A stretch of 64,000 bases of DNA from Porpolomopsis calyptriformis (GCA_951640195.1 OX621173.1:1281780-1345779); one strand, 5' to 3'; shown: positions 1 to 11,410, numbered from the stretch's first letter. The notes: a model not told the origin generated them from the letters alone. A program made the numbers and translations.

Positions 1-1227
1 GCGGACTCGAAGGACTTGTACGGTCGAACGCCCCTTTTGTGCGCTACTGAGAAAGGGCATGATACCATTGTGAGCCTGCTACTTGCTCAAGACGAGGTTC
101 AAGCCGACTCGAGGGATTCCAATGGTCGAACGCCCCTCTCATATGCAACTGAGAATGGGCATGATATCATCGTGGGCCTGCTGATTGCTCAGGATGACGT
201 TCAAACTCACTCAAAGGACTCATGTGGTCGAACACCCCTTTCGTATGCAGCTGAGAATGGGTATGATGCCATTGTGAACATGCTGCTCGCCCAAGATGAG
301 GTTCAAGCAGAATTGAAAGACTTGTACGGTCGAACGCCCCTTTCGTATGCAGCTCACAATGGGCATGATGTCATCCTTCGCCTGCTGCTTGCTCAGAATG
401 ATGTTCAAGCGAACTCGAAGGACTCGCACGGTCGGCCACCGCTGTCGTATGCAGCTGAGAATGGGCATTATGCCATCGTGAACCTGCTGCTTGCTCGGGA
501 TGACGTTCAAGTTGATTCGAAGGATGCCAATGGTCGAACGCCCCTTTCATATGCAGCTGGGAATGGGTATGATGCGGTCGTGAATCTGCTGCTAGATCGG
601 GATGACGTTCAAGTCAACTCGAACGACTCGTATCGCCGAACCCCCCTTTCATATGCGGCTCAGAACGAGCATGATACCACCGTAGAGCTACTACTGGCTC
701 GGGATGACGTTCAAGCGGACTCGATGGACTTATACGGTCGAACTCCCCTTTCATATGTGGCTCAGACGGGGAATGATGCCATCGCAGAGCTGCTTCTTTA
801 TCGGGATAACGTTCAAGCGAACCCAAAAGACTCGTATGGTCGGACACCCCTTTCGTATACAGCTGAGAATGGGCATGATACCATCGTGAACCTGCTGCTC
901 GCTTGGGACGAGGACATCCAAGCAGATTTGAAAGACTTCAATGGTCGTACGCCCCTTTCGTATGCGGCTGGGAATGGGCATGATGTTGTTGCGAAGTTGC
1001 TTCTTGCTCGGGATGATGTTCAAGCAGACGCAAAGGACTTGTATGGCCGAACGCCTCTTTCGTATGCAGCTGAGAATGGGCATGATGCCATCGTTAAGCT
1101 GCTGGTCGCTCGGAATGACGTTCAAGCAGACTTAAAAGACTTGGATGATCGAACACCCCTTTTGTATGCAGCCGATGGAGGGTATGATGCTGTCGTAAGG
1201 TTGCTGCTTGCTCAGGTTGACATTTAA
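1..1227 (+). CDS. Ankyrin-repeat array, C-terminal part of a STAND-type protein (5' partial)
   Basis: The frame is open from the first base of the window, so the gene starts outside it. The visible part holds 12 ankyrin units of about 33-34 residues, each with a core like GRTPLSYAAENGHDAIV followed by NLLLARDDVQ. The units are far more alike than ordinary ankyrin repeats. The same unit type follows a NACHT domain in the complete paralogue at 48475-52976, so I infer this is the ligand-sensing tail of another NACHT-ankyrin (NLR-like) protein; the NACHT part is not visible. The frame ends at a TAA, yet recognisable repeat sequence continues for about 35 more codons (DDDCQTPFFYATLNTHFAA), so the stop may be a secondary truncation. 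The gene converges on the F-box/ankyrin gene that ends at 1492. Confidence 0.85.
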   Translation, partial: ADSKDLYGRTPLLCATEKGHDTIVSLLLAQDEVQADSRDSNGRTPLSYATENGHDIIVGLLIAQDDVQTHSKDSCGRTPLSYAAENGYDAIVNMLLAQDEVQAELKDLYGRTPLSYAAHNGHDVILRLLLAQNDVQANSKDSHGRPPLSYAAENGHYAIVNLLLARDDVQVDSKDANGRTPLSYAAGNGYDAVVNLLLDRDDVQVNSNDSYRRTPLSYAAQNEHDTTVELLLARDDVQADSMDLYGRTPLSYVAQTGNDAIAELLLYRDNVQANPKDSYGRTPLSYTAENGHDTIVNLLLAWDEDIQADLKDFNGRTPLSYAAGNGHDVVAKLLLARDDVQADAKDLYGRTPLSYAAENGHDAIVKLLVARNDVQADLKDLDDRTPLLYAADGGYDAVVRLLLAQVDI

Positions 1228-1491
1228 ACATGGTCAACGGACGATGATTGTCAAACGCCGTTCTTCTATGCAACCCTGAATACACATTTTGCCGCATTAA
1301 CTTTCTATCGCCTCCGCCCAGATCAACGGCTACGTTAAAATATAGACGCACTGCCCTGAAAGAAATCCTCACCATTACATGCAAACCTGTAACAAGTACA
1401 CTTATCAGATGGCAGAATAGATCTGTGCAACCCCGTCATCTTCCTAATGCTCCTGAACTTGTGAACATCGTGGATTCAACCAATTCATCCA

Positions 1492-2894
1492 TTATTCAAA
1501 TCTGACTGCATTACATTGGATGGAAACAGTGGTAATACAACTATTTGATATCTTAGATCCCACTCTTATGACTTTTGATGCAGCATACAAGCTGCAGTAC
1601 CGCTCAAAAACCTCTACACATTTGTAATTATTATTGGCCTTCGCTACATCTATCGGCATTTGCCCCGCGCTATTCTGAATGTTCATATTCGCGCCATGTA
1701 GCATCAGGATCTTGACACACTTCGAAGACGAGTCATCCAGATTAGAGCTGGCGATGTGCAATGGAGTGTCACCACTGGCTACCTTGTCTTTAGCCGGCAC
1801 ACAATAGTGAGTGAGGTTCGGATCGGCTCCATGTTCACATAACACGTTGATTACATCTGGCAAGTGGTTCGTTCCAATACTAGATCGGCATGCGGTAAGC
1901 GCGAAGGAAAGAAGGCTGTGATTATCGGCATTCAGTCGTTTGACATCCGCACCCGCCTTGAGGAGGACGGATAAGGTTGCCAGAGTTGCATCCCCAACGA
2001 TCTGCCCGGTTGGGTGGGGCTGGAGGGCGTAGAACAAATCTAGGCCGGTGAACTTGGCGCCTGCCTCGATCAGGGCTTGGACCACGTCAGGACTTTTGTA
2101 GTAAGCCGCAGTGCTGAGTGGTGTCCTGAGACTGAATGTCTCTTCGATATCCGCGCCAGCGTCGAGGAGAATCCTAACAAACGGTGCGTTTGTATTGTGC
2201 CGCGCGACACTATGCATCACCTGACTGGGCGAGGCACCATGTCTCAAAAACAGCTTGAGGACGTGAACTTGTTCCTCGGGGGTGAAACCCATAAGTGGGC
2301 ATCTTGTGATCCACTCCTGGAGAAGGTGGGCATCCAGATCAGAATGCGTGTGATTGAGGTCGGCCCCTAGTTTACAAAGAGTGTTTAGGACGAGGAGTCT
2401 CGGGTGTGAGATGGAGGTAAGGGCGTAGTGACGCCGACGGTCCATGCAAACTGCAACATCGAAGACTGCAGTTCTTCCAGCAGTGGACAGAGCGTTGATA
2501 TTGTATCCGAGACGAACGAGTCGATGGATGAGCAGAATGTCACCAGCCATGGCCGCAATGTGGAAGACGGTCCACCCTTCACACATTGGGAAAAAACGGT
2601 TGCTGTCTGTTTCGCCTAAGTCTGGGATGTGTAAACCAAAATCAAGCTAGATAAATTGGGGAAAAATGAGTTGAAAAAGCATAATGGGCTGTTGAAATAA
2701 TGACAGAAACTTACAAGCGCGACCAACCAGCAATGCCTACGAGGGATACATGACCTGGTGGTTATAAGATTGTCGCACACGCATTTGGCCATGCGTTTCA
2801 GATTATTGGTATGAAAGTAGCTTTGCATTTGGAGAAGGAAGGCAAGGTTCATTATTTCACGTTTCAGTTCGGCTGGCAGTTTCTGCCATAGCAT
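1492..2894 (-). CDS. F-box-like N-terminus with ankyrin repeats
   Basis: Two exons, 2894-2715 and 2646-1492, join in phase across a 68-nt GT-AG intron and give 444 residues. The first about 20 residues (LPAELKREIMNLA) look like a short F-box-type helix, and the rest reads as divergent ankyrin repeats, for example SGDTPLHIASSNLDD and NSAGQMPIDVAKANNN near the C-terminus. F-box/ankyrin proteins usually present substrates to SCF ubiquitin ligases, but here the F-box call rests on a short match and is uncertain. The gene faces an ankyrin STAND-type gene tail to tail with a gap of about 265 bp. A decayed relative lies at about 46786-47950, again facing a NACHT-ankyrin gene. Confidence 0.75.
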
Positions 2895-5215
2895 TGGGGA
2901 GGGGGTGAAATACTTATTTCAACATCAATGCGATTAGGCGCCACCACACCAGAGAAAAAGTTGAGAGCGAACCTGTAAGGACTGAGATCATGGTCAGCAC
3001 GTCATTTGGCAAAACGGAGAGTGCAGTTGAATACCATAGAAAAACTTTGGATAAAATCTTAAATGTCAGGGTGATGATGGGAAATGACAATGAAAGCTCC
3101 CCATACCATATGAGTTGTCAAACTTACCAGCACAGCCATGGAGGAGTCATTCTTACTCCAAGTCATGAAGCTAGCTCTTAGAGGAGTCCGAATCCCACAA
3201 TCCCATCCCAGCATCCATTGACTGAAACTCGTAGAAACTTCACTTTGTGCTGTGTGTGAATTGTCGTCGTGTTGAAGAAACGACTATGAAGAAAAAAACA
3301 CGGTTTATTCACATCTTGATACAACATCAAATCAAGCCAGCGCCAAACCAAACTAACTATTCGTCTTCCTTCCCTCCAACCCTTCCTCCCTTCCTCCAAA
3401 GACAACGTACTAATTAATACACCGAAGGGACATTACGAGAACAGCGTGAATGTAGCTGGGGAGGGGGGTAGGGGTGGAGGGAGAAGGAAGAAAAATGAAT
3501 ATGTGACAAGCCAATGGGTGGATATTTGGCAACAGTGCAACTGAGACGCAAGGAAGTCGTGGGAGAGGGGGGAAAAAAGAGGGGTGATCAACTAAGAGTG
3601 AGCCCTACAAGAGGGCGGTGACGGGGAAAAAAACGACGACGGGAGGTCTACTATTTATACGCGGGGGTAGGCGAGAGTGTAGTAATCGTTGGGTGGAAGG
3701 AGCGTGTGATATTGGTCCATCGATCGAGCAAGAGAGTGGATGCATGGTCCTCCGAACGAATCGGAGAACCATGTTCAATGTGATGTACACATGTCTATGC
3801 AAGGGCCGCGAGGCCCAAGCAACGATAAGAGGGTGGGGTGGGACAGAAAGAAACTTGACTGTGGGGTGCGTGCGGAATCTATTAGACGGGTCAACAACAT
3901 GGTTGACAAGGATCGAAACAAAACACTTACGAAACAAACGGAAGTGAACTGATAGCGTCAAGAATATGTCCAAGAACGGGAGGAAAAAAAAAAAGAAGAA
4001 AATGTTTACCCACAACCCCCAAAAGAAAATCACTATAGCAAACGAGGGGGGGAGATGCGGAGGTGTCATAGGATTCGTGACATAGGACAATGGGATGGAT
4101 AGTGATGAACTGAAGGGGAGGTAGGGTAATTGCAGTGCTGTACGAGAAATTCTGAGCCGAGCGATACTTGATACAGTTGAGGGGTCGAGGAGATATAGCG
4201 AAATGGAATGGGGGGGAGGAGGAGCGAGCGAGTGAGAGAGATATAGAGAAAGTGACGTTAATCCGACACGTAAAATAAGAGCCAGGCTGGATCTGAGAGT
4301 ATGTTAACACCGAAAGGAGTGGTCGCGGTGGATGATGTGACAAGGGGGGGGGGTGATTCAGAATAATACTAGAGTTCCAAGATCCAAGAACGGTGCAACC
4401 TACCCACAGGACGTGAGAGGCGGAAACCGTGCGCCAAGAGTTTAAGGTAAATAAATAAGTCGTCGGCCAACGATCGATAAGGTAGGCGCCAGCAATCGTG
4501 GGACGCCAATGTACATGTTGGCAAAGCGAAAGACGACAGACGAGATCGGGTGGCGCGGAACCGGTCACGCTTCTTCGTCCATGAGCATGTTTTGTACAAA
4601 TCCTGCCAGAAGGCGGAGCAAGAGGTAATAGATACGTAAAAAGAAAATGCCAGTGCGGAGTATGCGAGAGCATGCAGTGCGTTTGAGGCGGTGATGAGAC
4701 GATGAGGAAGAGAGGGCATTCGGGTCGTCGAGGTGGATTTAGTACCAAGAATACTTGGTACGTAGTGAGTGTAGAGATCGTGTGTGAGAGGGTGTCCTGA
4801 TCGAGTAGCCATGACCGTTAAGCAAAAACCGTGGATGATATCGAAACGATAAAGCGCAGAGCCCAAATCTAGCCAGATATGAAGAGGGAAGAGCAGAATG
4901 AGGAAATCGAGCAGCCCAAGGAGACACCATAAGATGACCACAAAGCCAAAAAAAAAGTAACGCCAAGGAATTGATAGCCAGAAAGGAAATTTGAAGGGAC
5001 ATTACCCATGTTGGCAACCAGTGGGGTGGTCAATATTTTGTTGGCGGTTGAGTGAGGTGAATAGGGAATTAGTTGGGTAGTCTATGGGCGGGCCGTCAAC
5101 CTGATTAAATCTAGTCTGTTTGCCATGGGGTAAGCAAAATGTGAATGGAAAAGTAGAAAATATCAGACTTGCCTCTACACTTTTACCAAAACGAAAATGG
5201 GGAGTGGAAGGGCGT
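2895..5215. other. 2.3-kb stretch without a recognisable gene
   Basis: The + strand is purine-rich and the - strand pyrimidine-rich, with several poly-A/poly-G runs. Open frames of up to 273 codons exist on the - strand, but they overlap each other in different frames and read as Pro/Ser/Phe/His-rich low-complexity sequence with no domain. I take it as the promoter/5' region of the F-box/ankyrin gene plus the 3' flank of the gene ending at 5216. No RNA gene or transposon is recognisable in it. Confidence 0.5.
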
Positions 5216-6532
5216 CTAAGCCAAGGCACCAAACCTTGGCGGTGGTAGCTCCTCAGGGTTTGGCGAGTTCTGGAAGTTGGAACTCGCAAAATACCCCGCT
5301 TTATCTTTGATAGCCCTTGAGGGGCTGTCCTTAGAGATACCAAAGAATGCTCGGAGCTCTTCGGGCGAGCGGGATGATGGCGTGTCGTCATCAAACGACA
5401 TGCTAAACACGCCCTCGCTCGGGGTGCGCTGGTGATGGCGGGTGCGAGAAGAAAAATTTGGGGTGGTTAACTTCCCGAAGGGAAATCCAGAGGTGCTAGA
5501 CAAGGGTGCGGTACGCGGCCCATCGTCAAATGTGGAGGACAATGTGTCGAGATTGATGAGTTGACGGGGGCGTATGGGGGTAGAGGGGGGAGTGACATCG
5601 TCGCTGTCATCACAAATGGGAAACGATTCCCATTCAACGGAGGATTTGCGAGGGCGAGGGGGCATGTGAGAGGAGAGCGGCTCGGAACGAGAGATGTTGG
5701 GAGCGTGAGACTTGGAAACGGGACGGGCGACGGGAACCGCTTTGGAAGGCGGGGTGGGTGAGGCGAAGGGTTCGGGAATGGGATGACGGCGGCGGGCAAG
5801 CTTGCCTGAAGGGAGAGAGGCTAGTTTGGGAGCGGAGCGTGAAGCCCTCGAGGGTTTGGGACGGCGAGCGGTATCCGAGCCGGAGTCGGAGTCGGAAGTA
5901 GAGTTGACTAGGAAGGGATCGAAAGGGTTGGAATGGGGTTTTCGGATCCTGTGGGAAAAGGACTGGGACAAGGAGTTGGGGGCAGTGTGAATGGAGCCCT
6001 CTGCCTGCGAGGTTGGTTGAAGGGGGGGAGAAGGTTGGCGGTTATTATTGCGTCGAGGCCCGCGGGGAGAGGAATGGGAAGCACTTCTAAGAGAAAGATG
6101 AAGGTTGATAAGGAAAAAGGGGGTGGGTTAGTACCTTCTATTAGACAGGTCTTTGGGGGGTTTGGCATGTGATCGTCCTCGCAGATTCCGGTCGGGAGAA
6201 GGGTTTTGTGAAGTAGGAGCGGATGTGTGTGCGAGGGTAGGTTTTTTGTCTAAAGAGAGGACCGGTGGGTGGGGTGATGTGTTGTGATGATCTGGGGGTG
6301 ATGGATGACGGAGGTGAAGGGGGACCGGTTTAGACTTTGATGTGCGAATTTGGCGGGGCTGCTGATGCTGCTGGTGACGGTTTGGAGAGGGCCTGGATGG
6401 TTTGGAGAGAGAGAGAAGACCTGGAGTGCGGGTTGCTTGTACGACGACGGTTTGGGGAGGAGCTGAGGGATGACGACGATGAGAATAGGGGGGATTTGAA
6501 GGGAGCTGAGGTGGTTTCTGAACCAACATCAT
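5216..6532 (-). CDS. Hypothetical Pro/Ser-rich protein, probably disordered
   Basis: Exons 6532-6135 and 6086-5216 are joined by a 48-nt intron and encode 422 residues; an in-frame stop lies just upstream of the start. The protein is rich in Pro, Ser, Arg and His, contains RGPRRNNNRQPSPP and several SP/TP sites, and has a more structured-looking C-terminal segment (PEELRAFFGISKDSPSRAI). I do not recognise a family. Joining in phase across a consensus-like intron, and a composition that stays uniform over both exons, support a real gene. It is divergent from KGD2, with starts about 180 bp apart. Confidence 0.65.
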
Positions 6533-6708
6533 TAGTGTAGGATAGCGAGGGGGGGTGGGGGGGGGGGGGGGGAAAGGGAGAAAAACTGAGAGACTGAGAG
6601 GTGTGATGAAGAAGGTGTGAGGATGAGAGTATGAGCGTGAGAGAGAATCGGGTTGGAACGGTTTTTAGCGTTATTTAATTGAAACTCCGATTGACTTGTG
6701 AGTGGCAC

Positions 6709-6735
6709 ATGATGATGATGATGATGATGATGAGA
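6709..6735 (+). promoter_or_regulatory. Start-codon microsatellite, eight consecutive in-frame ATG codons
   Basis: ATG triplets run from 6709 to 6732, followed by AGA TTA TTG and three similar 12-nt units (reading [12 protein letters not shown]). All eight are in frame with KGD2, so any of them gives a working presequence. Confidence 0.8.
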
Positions 6736-8215
6736 TTATTGAGGACGACGGTGAGGACGACGGTGAGGACGACGAGGACGAGAGCATTTCACTTTAGTCG
6801 TCAATTTAATGGTATGATTTATTCAATTTTTTTTTAAATTTTATTCTCATTATCGTAGCTCTTACTGTCAAGGTACCTCAGATGGCCGAGTCCATCACCG
6901 AAGGCACACTCAAAACTTGGTCAAAAAAAGTGGGTGATGTCGTTCAAGCAGACGAGGAAGTGGCCACGATAGAAACCGACAAGATCGACGTTACAGTCAA
7001 CTCGACTCATCCTGGTAAAATTATCGAACTGCTCGCACAGGAAGAGCAGACCGTCACCGTCGGTCAGGACCTTTTCAGAATCGAACCGGGAACATCCGCA
7101 GAGCCAAAACAAAACGACATCCCACCACCACCACCGCCTGCGGTCAAAGACACCAAACCAGAACCAGAGCCAGAACCAGAACCAGCCGACAAGCCAAAAG
7201 AAAAAAGCGTCACCGCCACAACCCAGCCACCACCGCCACTCGGTACCAACAGGAACGAGACACGGGTCCGTCTCTTTCATCCTCCACCCTTCCCTACTAA
7301 TAAATAAAATACTGCCCCCAGGTCAAAATGAGCCGCATGCGTCTGCGCATAGCCGAGCGGCTCAAGGACGCCCAGAACACTGCCGCCTCCCTCACCACCT
7401 TCAACGAGATCGACATGTCCTCGCTGATCGAGATGCGCAACCGCTACAAGGACGCCGTGCTCAAGGAGCGCGACATCAAACTCGGCTTCATGAGCGCCTT
7501 CGCCCGCGCCTGCACCCTCGCGCTCAAGGACATCCCCGCCGCGAACGCGTCCATCGAAGCCGACGAGATCGTCTATAGAGACTACGTCGATCTCAGCGTG
7601 GCAGTCGCCACCCCAAAGGGACTCGTCACCCCCGTTGTGAGGAACGCAGAAAGCATGGGGTTCCTCGAGATCGAAAAGGAGATCGCCGCTTTGGGAAAGA
7701 AGGTCCGTTGGCCGTGCTCATGTGGCGTGGCTCCCTCTCAACTTTCTTCTTCTTCTTAGGCTAGGGACGGCAAGTTGGCATTGGAAGATATGGCCGGAGG
7801 CACTTTCACCATGTAAGCCTCCCCAACCAGATTTAACATTTTACTTCCCTCTCCCCCTAGTTCGAACGGAGGTGTCTTCGGCTCATTGTACGGCACCCCC
7901 ATTATCAACTTACCTCAGGCGGCTGTCCTAGGCACGTGCTAACCATCCTTGCCTTTCTCCAAATCTCATCCTTCCCCCATGCAGGCATGCACGCGATCAA
8001 AGATAGACCTGTCGTCGTCAACGGCCAAATCGTTATTCGCCCCATCATGGTCGTCGCTCTCACCTACGACCATCGGTTATTAGACGGCCGGGAGGCTGTC
8101 ACCTTTTTGGGTATGTTTGTTCTTTTATCCTCTAGAACAAGTTCTATAACCTCTCTCTTCTCTAGTCAAAGTTCGTGATTATATCGAAGACCCAAGGAAG
8201 ATGCTCCTCGGGTAA
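6709..8215 (+). CDS. KGD2: Dihydrolipoyllysine succinyltransferase, E2 of 2-oxoglutarate dehydrogenase
   Basis: Seven exons (6709-6811, 6859-7265, 7322-7702, 7760-7812, 7861-7931, 7985-8110, 8166-8215) give 396 residues. An Arg-rich mitochondrial presequence is followed by a lipoyl domain with the lipoyl lysine in ETDKID, a Pro/Glu linker ([12 protein letters not shown]), and the acyltransferase domain ending in the catalytic [11 protein letters not shown] motif. The enzyme transfers succinyl from lipoate to CoA in the mitochondrial TCA cycle. The peripheral-subunit-binding domain is absent, as expected for E2o rather than E2 of pyruvate dehydrogenase. The start lies in a run of eight ATG codons. 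Intron 5 (7932-7984) must be read as GC-AG to keep the conserved AVLGMHAI join. Confidence 0.95.
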
Positions 8216-8608
8216 GGACCCGTCCGTATTGTACCAGGCCGATCGCGGGCTGCCTATATATATTCTGTCGCTCAATGTTCATAGAGTGTGTCAATATAAT
8301 TATCGGAGAACGCAAAACTCGTTTATATTCAGTGGTAATCCAGACCACGCTTGTAGTGATTGTGTTAAAATAATACATTGATTCGGGAAAATATTTCCTT
8401 GAGTTCAGGGAGTGCTTTGAGCAAAAATCGAGGTACCACTGTGATCCAAAAAGCGTGCGCCTTCACCCTACGATCGCGGACGGTGTGCCGATCATTCTGA
8501 ACCCCCAAGACTTCCACCGTCTGGCCGTCCTCGGTAGCCTTCAAGTGTCGAAGCGTTGGGCGAATGTAATCGGAGGCCATCAGGCGGATACTGGCAGGGA
8601 CAATCAGG
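8216..8608. other. Intergenic stretch with one uninterpreted open frame
   Basis: A 123-codon frame on the - strand (8365-8736) overlaps the lipase C-terminus in another frame and runs through this gap. It reads smoothly (SSPFVKSHFYDNLIVPA) but matches no family I know. I leave it unnamed. Confidence 0.35.
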
Positions 8609-9603
8609 TTATCGTAAAAATGAGATTTGACAAAGGGGGACGACCCACTGATCGACTCCAAGAAAAGTTCCAAGGAATTCTCCGTCAGGGCATCGAGCAC
8701 TCTCGACTGAAACAACCCCATCATGATTTCGTCCACATAAGGAAACGATCAGATAGATAGGACTAAAAGCTTTCTTGTTGAGCGACAGAGCATATAAGGA
8801 ACATCTTGTTTACCTGAACGGGGAAATCATAAGCGGTCCGAGTTGTCCTGCCAACTAAAGTACTTGATTCCGGCATGCGCGTGCGGGCTGTTCTTTATTT
8901 TCTCGATCAGTCGGTTCGCTCCCTTGGGGGTCATGGACTCGAGTGCACCCAAGTCCGAGCCTAACCAACTGCCGATCTTGCTGTTCCTTGCGACTGATGA
9001 CAGATAGGTAAGCGGCAAGGGGGAGATAATAACAGTTCATGTTTACATACCCGCCAGACCTTTGTTGGTAAGAGGGGCAACTATATCATTGAACAACAGC
9101 CCGAGGTACGCAACGCCGCGGTGAGGTGTTCCCTTTGAACGGCCGTCGTCAATTTACTATGAATAATGCAAGAGAATGGAACTGACATAGGTGGTTATAG
9201 TTGAAATCTTGAATTCTAACAAGCTCGAAGATCCGAGCTTGTTAGAATTCAAGATTTCAACTATAACCACCTATGTCAGTTTTATCTCGAGCGTTTAAAC
9301 CACCCTGAGGCATAAATGAATTGTCAGATCCAAGGCCAAGGTTGGATTTGGTAGACAAACCATGGAGTGTGCGATTATATGCACCGTCTGGTGTGGGTAC
9401 ACCTTGCGGATCTGATCGATAAGTTTCTCCGATCGATCCTCAAGGCTTCCGTAGGGAGGTAGCTTGACCAGGAGGCAGGGTATGCCGAGCTCGCGGAACA
9501 GTTCCGTAACATCATCCCAGTGAGGAGACCACTTCGGATTGTCCGAAAAACCGTGGATAAGAATGACAGGGTATTCTAAAGCAGGGGATGCGGTTCGAGC
9601 CAT
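8609..9603 (-). pseudogene. Class 2 lipase / alpha-beta hydrolase gene, broken by an inverted duplication and a frameshift
   Basis: Exon 1 (9603-9361) reads PVILIHGFSDNP and ends inside the nucleophile elbow AHSM, which continues after a 56-nt intron as GGLNARD, giving the family's AHSMGG motif. Further exons encode ISTITTYGTPHRGVAYLG (acceptor 9133), KYFSW, and the C-terminal NHDGVVSVESAR typical of fungal lipases. Two lesions interrupt it. A 48-bp inverted copy of its own exon/intron sequence (9234-9281) brings an in-frame stop. The frame then slips by one base just after KYFSW (about 8849), at a short G run (CC on the + strand where the family frame needs CCC). The final segment also departs from the family after GEFLGTF. 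Substrate unknown. Either lesion could be an assembly error, so this is a probable pseudogene. Confidence 0.75.
9180..9281. repeat. Perfect 48-bp hairpin with 6-nt loop
   Basis: Positions 9180-9227 and 9234-9281 are exact reverse complements, with loop AAGATC. The 9180-9227 arm is the original: on the - strand it encodes SSLLEFKISTITTY and runs into the GTCAGT intron donor. The 9234-9281 arm is an inverted copy placed just upstream. Because the copy includes the intron donor, it derives from genomic DNA and not from cDNA. Confidence 0.95.
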
Positions 9604-10840
9604 GTTCACAAGATCAACTTGAGGACCGATGGGATAAAAGCAAGCAAGGGGAAGAAAAAAAGGTGGAGGGGTTCTGAAGGACGAAGGTACATCCCAGTGA
9701 ATTTATCTTGAACCGCGAACAAAAGCTTCGCGCTTGGAGACAGTTTCTAAGGGCGAGGATGTCGCAGCTGCCTTCACCATCCCATCTCGCATCATAAACG
9801 CTTTGAAGCGTTTGAAATAAGCTGCGTCCAGAACAACAGGAAACTTGTCTTGAACAGCAAACAAAGTCGCCACAGTTTCTAGGGAGGAGGGATCATAGCC
9901 CCCCCCCTTCCTCCTCCGCATTGGGTTACTGTGCCCTGCACCCCATAAACGATAACTTGGGCTAAGGTACTGTCAGAAACAAGGAAGGAAAAACGTAACA
10001 GAAAAGATCAGATGATACCCACGGAGAACTCTTGGAGCGAGCCATGGTCAGCCTCTTCTTGCACCTGCAAGAAATGGGTGCAGATCTGGTTATTCAAGTG
10101 TGTTCGGTGCACGTTCAGCGCGAGTTGGTTGCACTATTAGATGGCCGCGGTGTTCAAATTTCCAGGAGTTTATTTGGGCATGTCTTGAACCACGACACGA
10201 TCACTGATTCAATCTGGTAGTTAGTATGGAATTGTAACCTTTTTGGAAGTTCGGTTGTATTCCCCTCTGTCCTCAAATGTGAGGGCATTTGTTCTCTACG
10301 GCCAAGAAGGGATGAAAAGTGGGGTATTTGTACCCGTGGCAGGGGCGCAAGTCCACCCCGCACTTCGGTGGCTTTTGATGAACAGTGGAGAAGGCAGTGG
10401 GGGATTTCCTGCTGCCTACGTATCCAACTGGGTTAGTTCCAGATCATCCTATGAAAGCGAGCGCGTCTCACTTCATTGGAGCTCCGAGAATTTCCCAATC
10501 CAAGTGCAAGGTAGTATTTTTTCAGTGGCTAGAACTTCCGTGTCTCGTAGTGGTGGGTTTCGACGTCGCAAGGCTATTCGTTCATCTTACGACTCTGTGA
10601 GAAACATCGTGAGTGAAATGGGACAAGTACTCGATGAGAATTCATGACAGCTCGCGCCGGATGATCAAGTTTCCTGAGGCCGTTGAGGGTTAGCAAAAGT
10701 ATGCGTCGTTTGTGCTTACTTACCGTGATCTTCATCGCTGATTGAACGAATTGTATCTCAACGTTCATGCGTATTACTGGCGAACCAGGATAAATTACTA
10801 TTACAAATGAAAATACAATCGAAAATAGTAATCAAGGCAT
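9604..10840. other. 1.2 kb without a supported gene
   Basis: Short frames occur on both strands: 72 codons - at 9703-9921, 62 codons + at 10032-10220, and 134 codons + at 10243-10647. None shows a domain or a convincing splice partner. An imperfect direct repeat of about 50 bp (about 9706-9757 and 9848-9891, sharing CTTGAAC...ACAGTTTCTA) lies in the left part. A small multi-exon gene cannot be excluded. Confidence 0.4.
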
Positions 10841-11410
10841 CTAGACTTCCTGGCTGTCCTTCTTTCCTTTGCCTGTCTTCGTGGGTAGAAGCTGCAATAA
10901 ATGTATTAGAGAAGAACGAGGAAAGATGGTCAAGATTGCGTACCTCGGGCTGGATAAATGGGACAACGCCTCCCTGCGAGATAACGACATCACCTAGTAA
11001 CTTTCCGAGTCTGGTCGCAAAAGATGAGAAACGAACAAAGATGGATAGAAGAAAACTGACTCTTCGTCGTTTCGGATGGCGAGCTGTAAATGACGGGGGA
11101 CGATACGATGTTTCTTATTATCCCGCGCGGCATTCCCAGCGAGTTCGAGAATTTCGGCTGCGAGATATTCAAGCACGGCGGCGAGATAGACTAGGAGACG
11201 AGTGAGAATCGAATAAGAATGACTCGAGAAACAAATACCTGGTGCACCGGCACCGACACGTTGAGCATAATTGCCCTTCTTGAGAAGACGATGGATACGA
11301 CCGACTGGGAATTGGAGGCCAGCTTTGGCAGAGCGAGATTGAGATTTTCCACCAGTGTCACCACCGGCAGCTTTTCCAGACTTGGACTTTCCGCTGACTT
11401 TTCCAGACAT
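10841..11410 (-). CDS. HTA1: Histone H2A
   Basis: Four exons (11410-11239, 11190-11061, 11010-10944, 10891-10841) encode 139 residues. The histone fold is complete: [40 protein letters not shown] and IRNDEELGKLLG. The tail ends in KKDSQEV. The SQE motif is the site phosphorylated by ATM/ATR-type kinases in fungal H2A, so this gene also serves as the damage-signalling H2A (known of the family). It is transcribed divergently from H2B. Confidence 0.97.

Noticed and set aside
3605..5017. Several - strand open frames of 90-273 codons
   Set aside because: They overlap in different frames, consist of Pro/Ser/Phe/His low complexity from pyrimidine-rich DNA, and show no domain or splice logic.
8365..8736. 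123-codon - strand frame near the lipase end
   Set aside because: It overlaps, in another frame, the lipase motif NHDGVVSVESAR, which is the better supported reading. No family recognised. Left as unresolved.
9180..9281. Hairpin as transcription terminator or MITE
   Set aside because: One arm is coding sequence plus an intron donor of the lipase itself, so the hairpin is a local inverted duplication and not an independent element.
10032..10647. Possible small + strand gene
   Set aside because: Two frames could be spliced, but neither shows a domain, and competing frames are open over the same bases.
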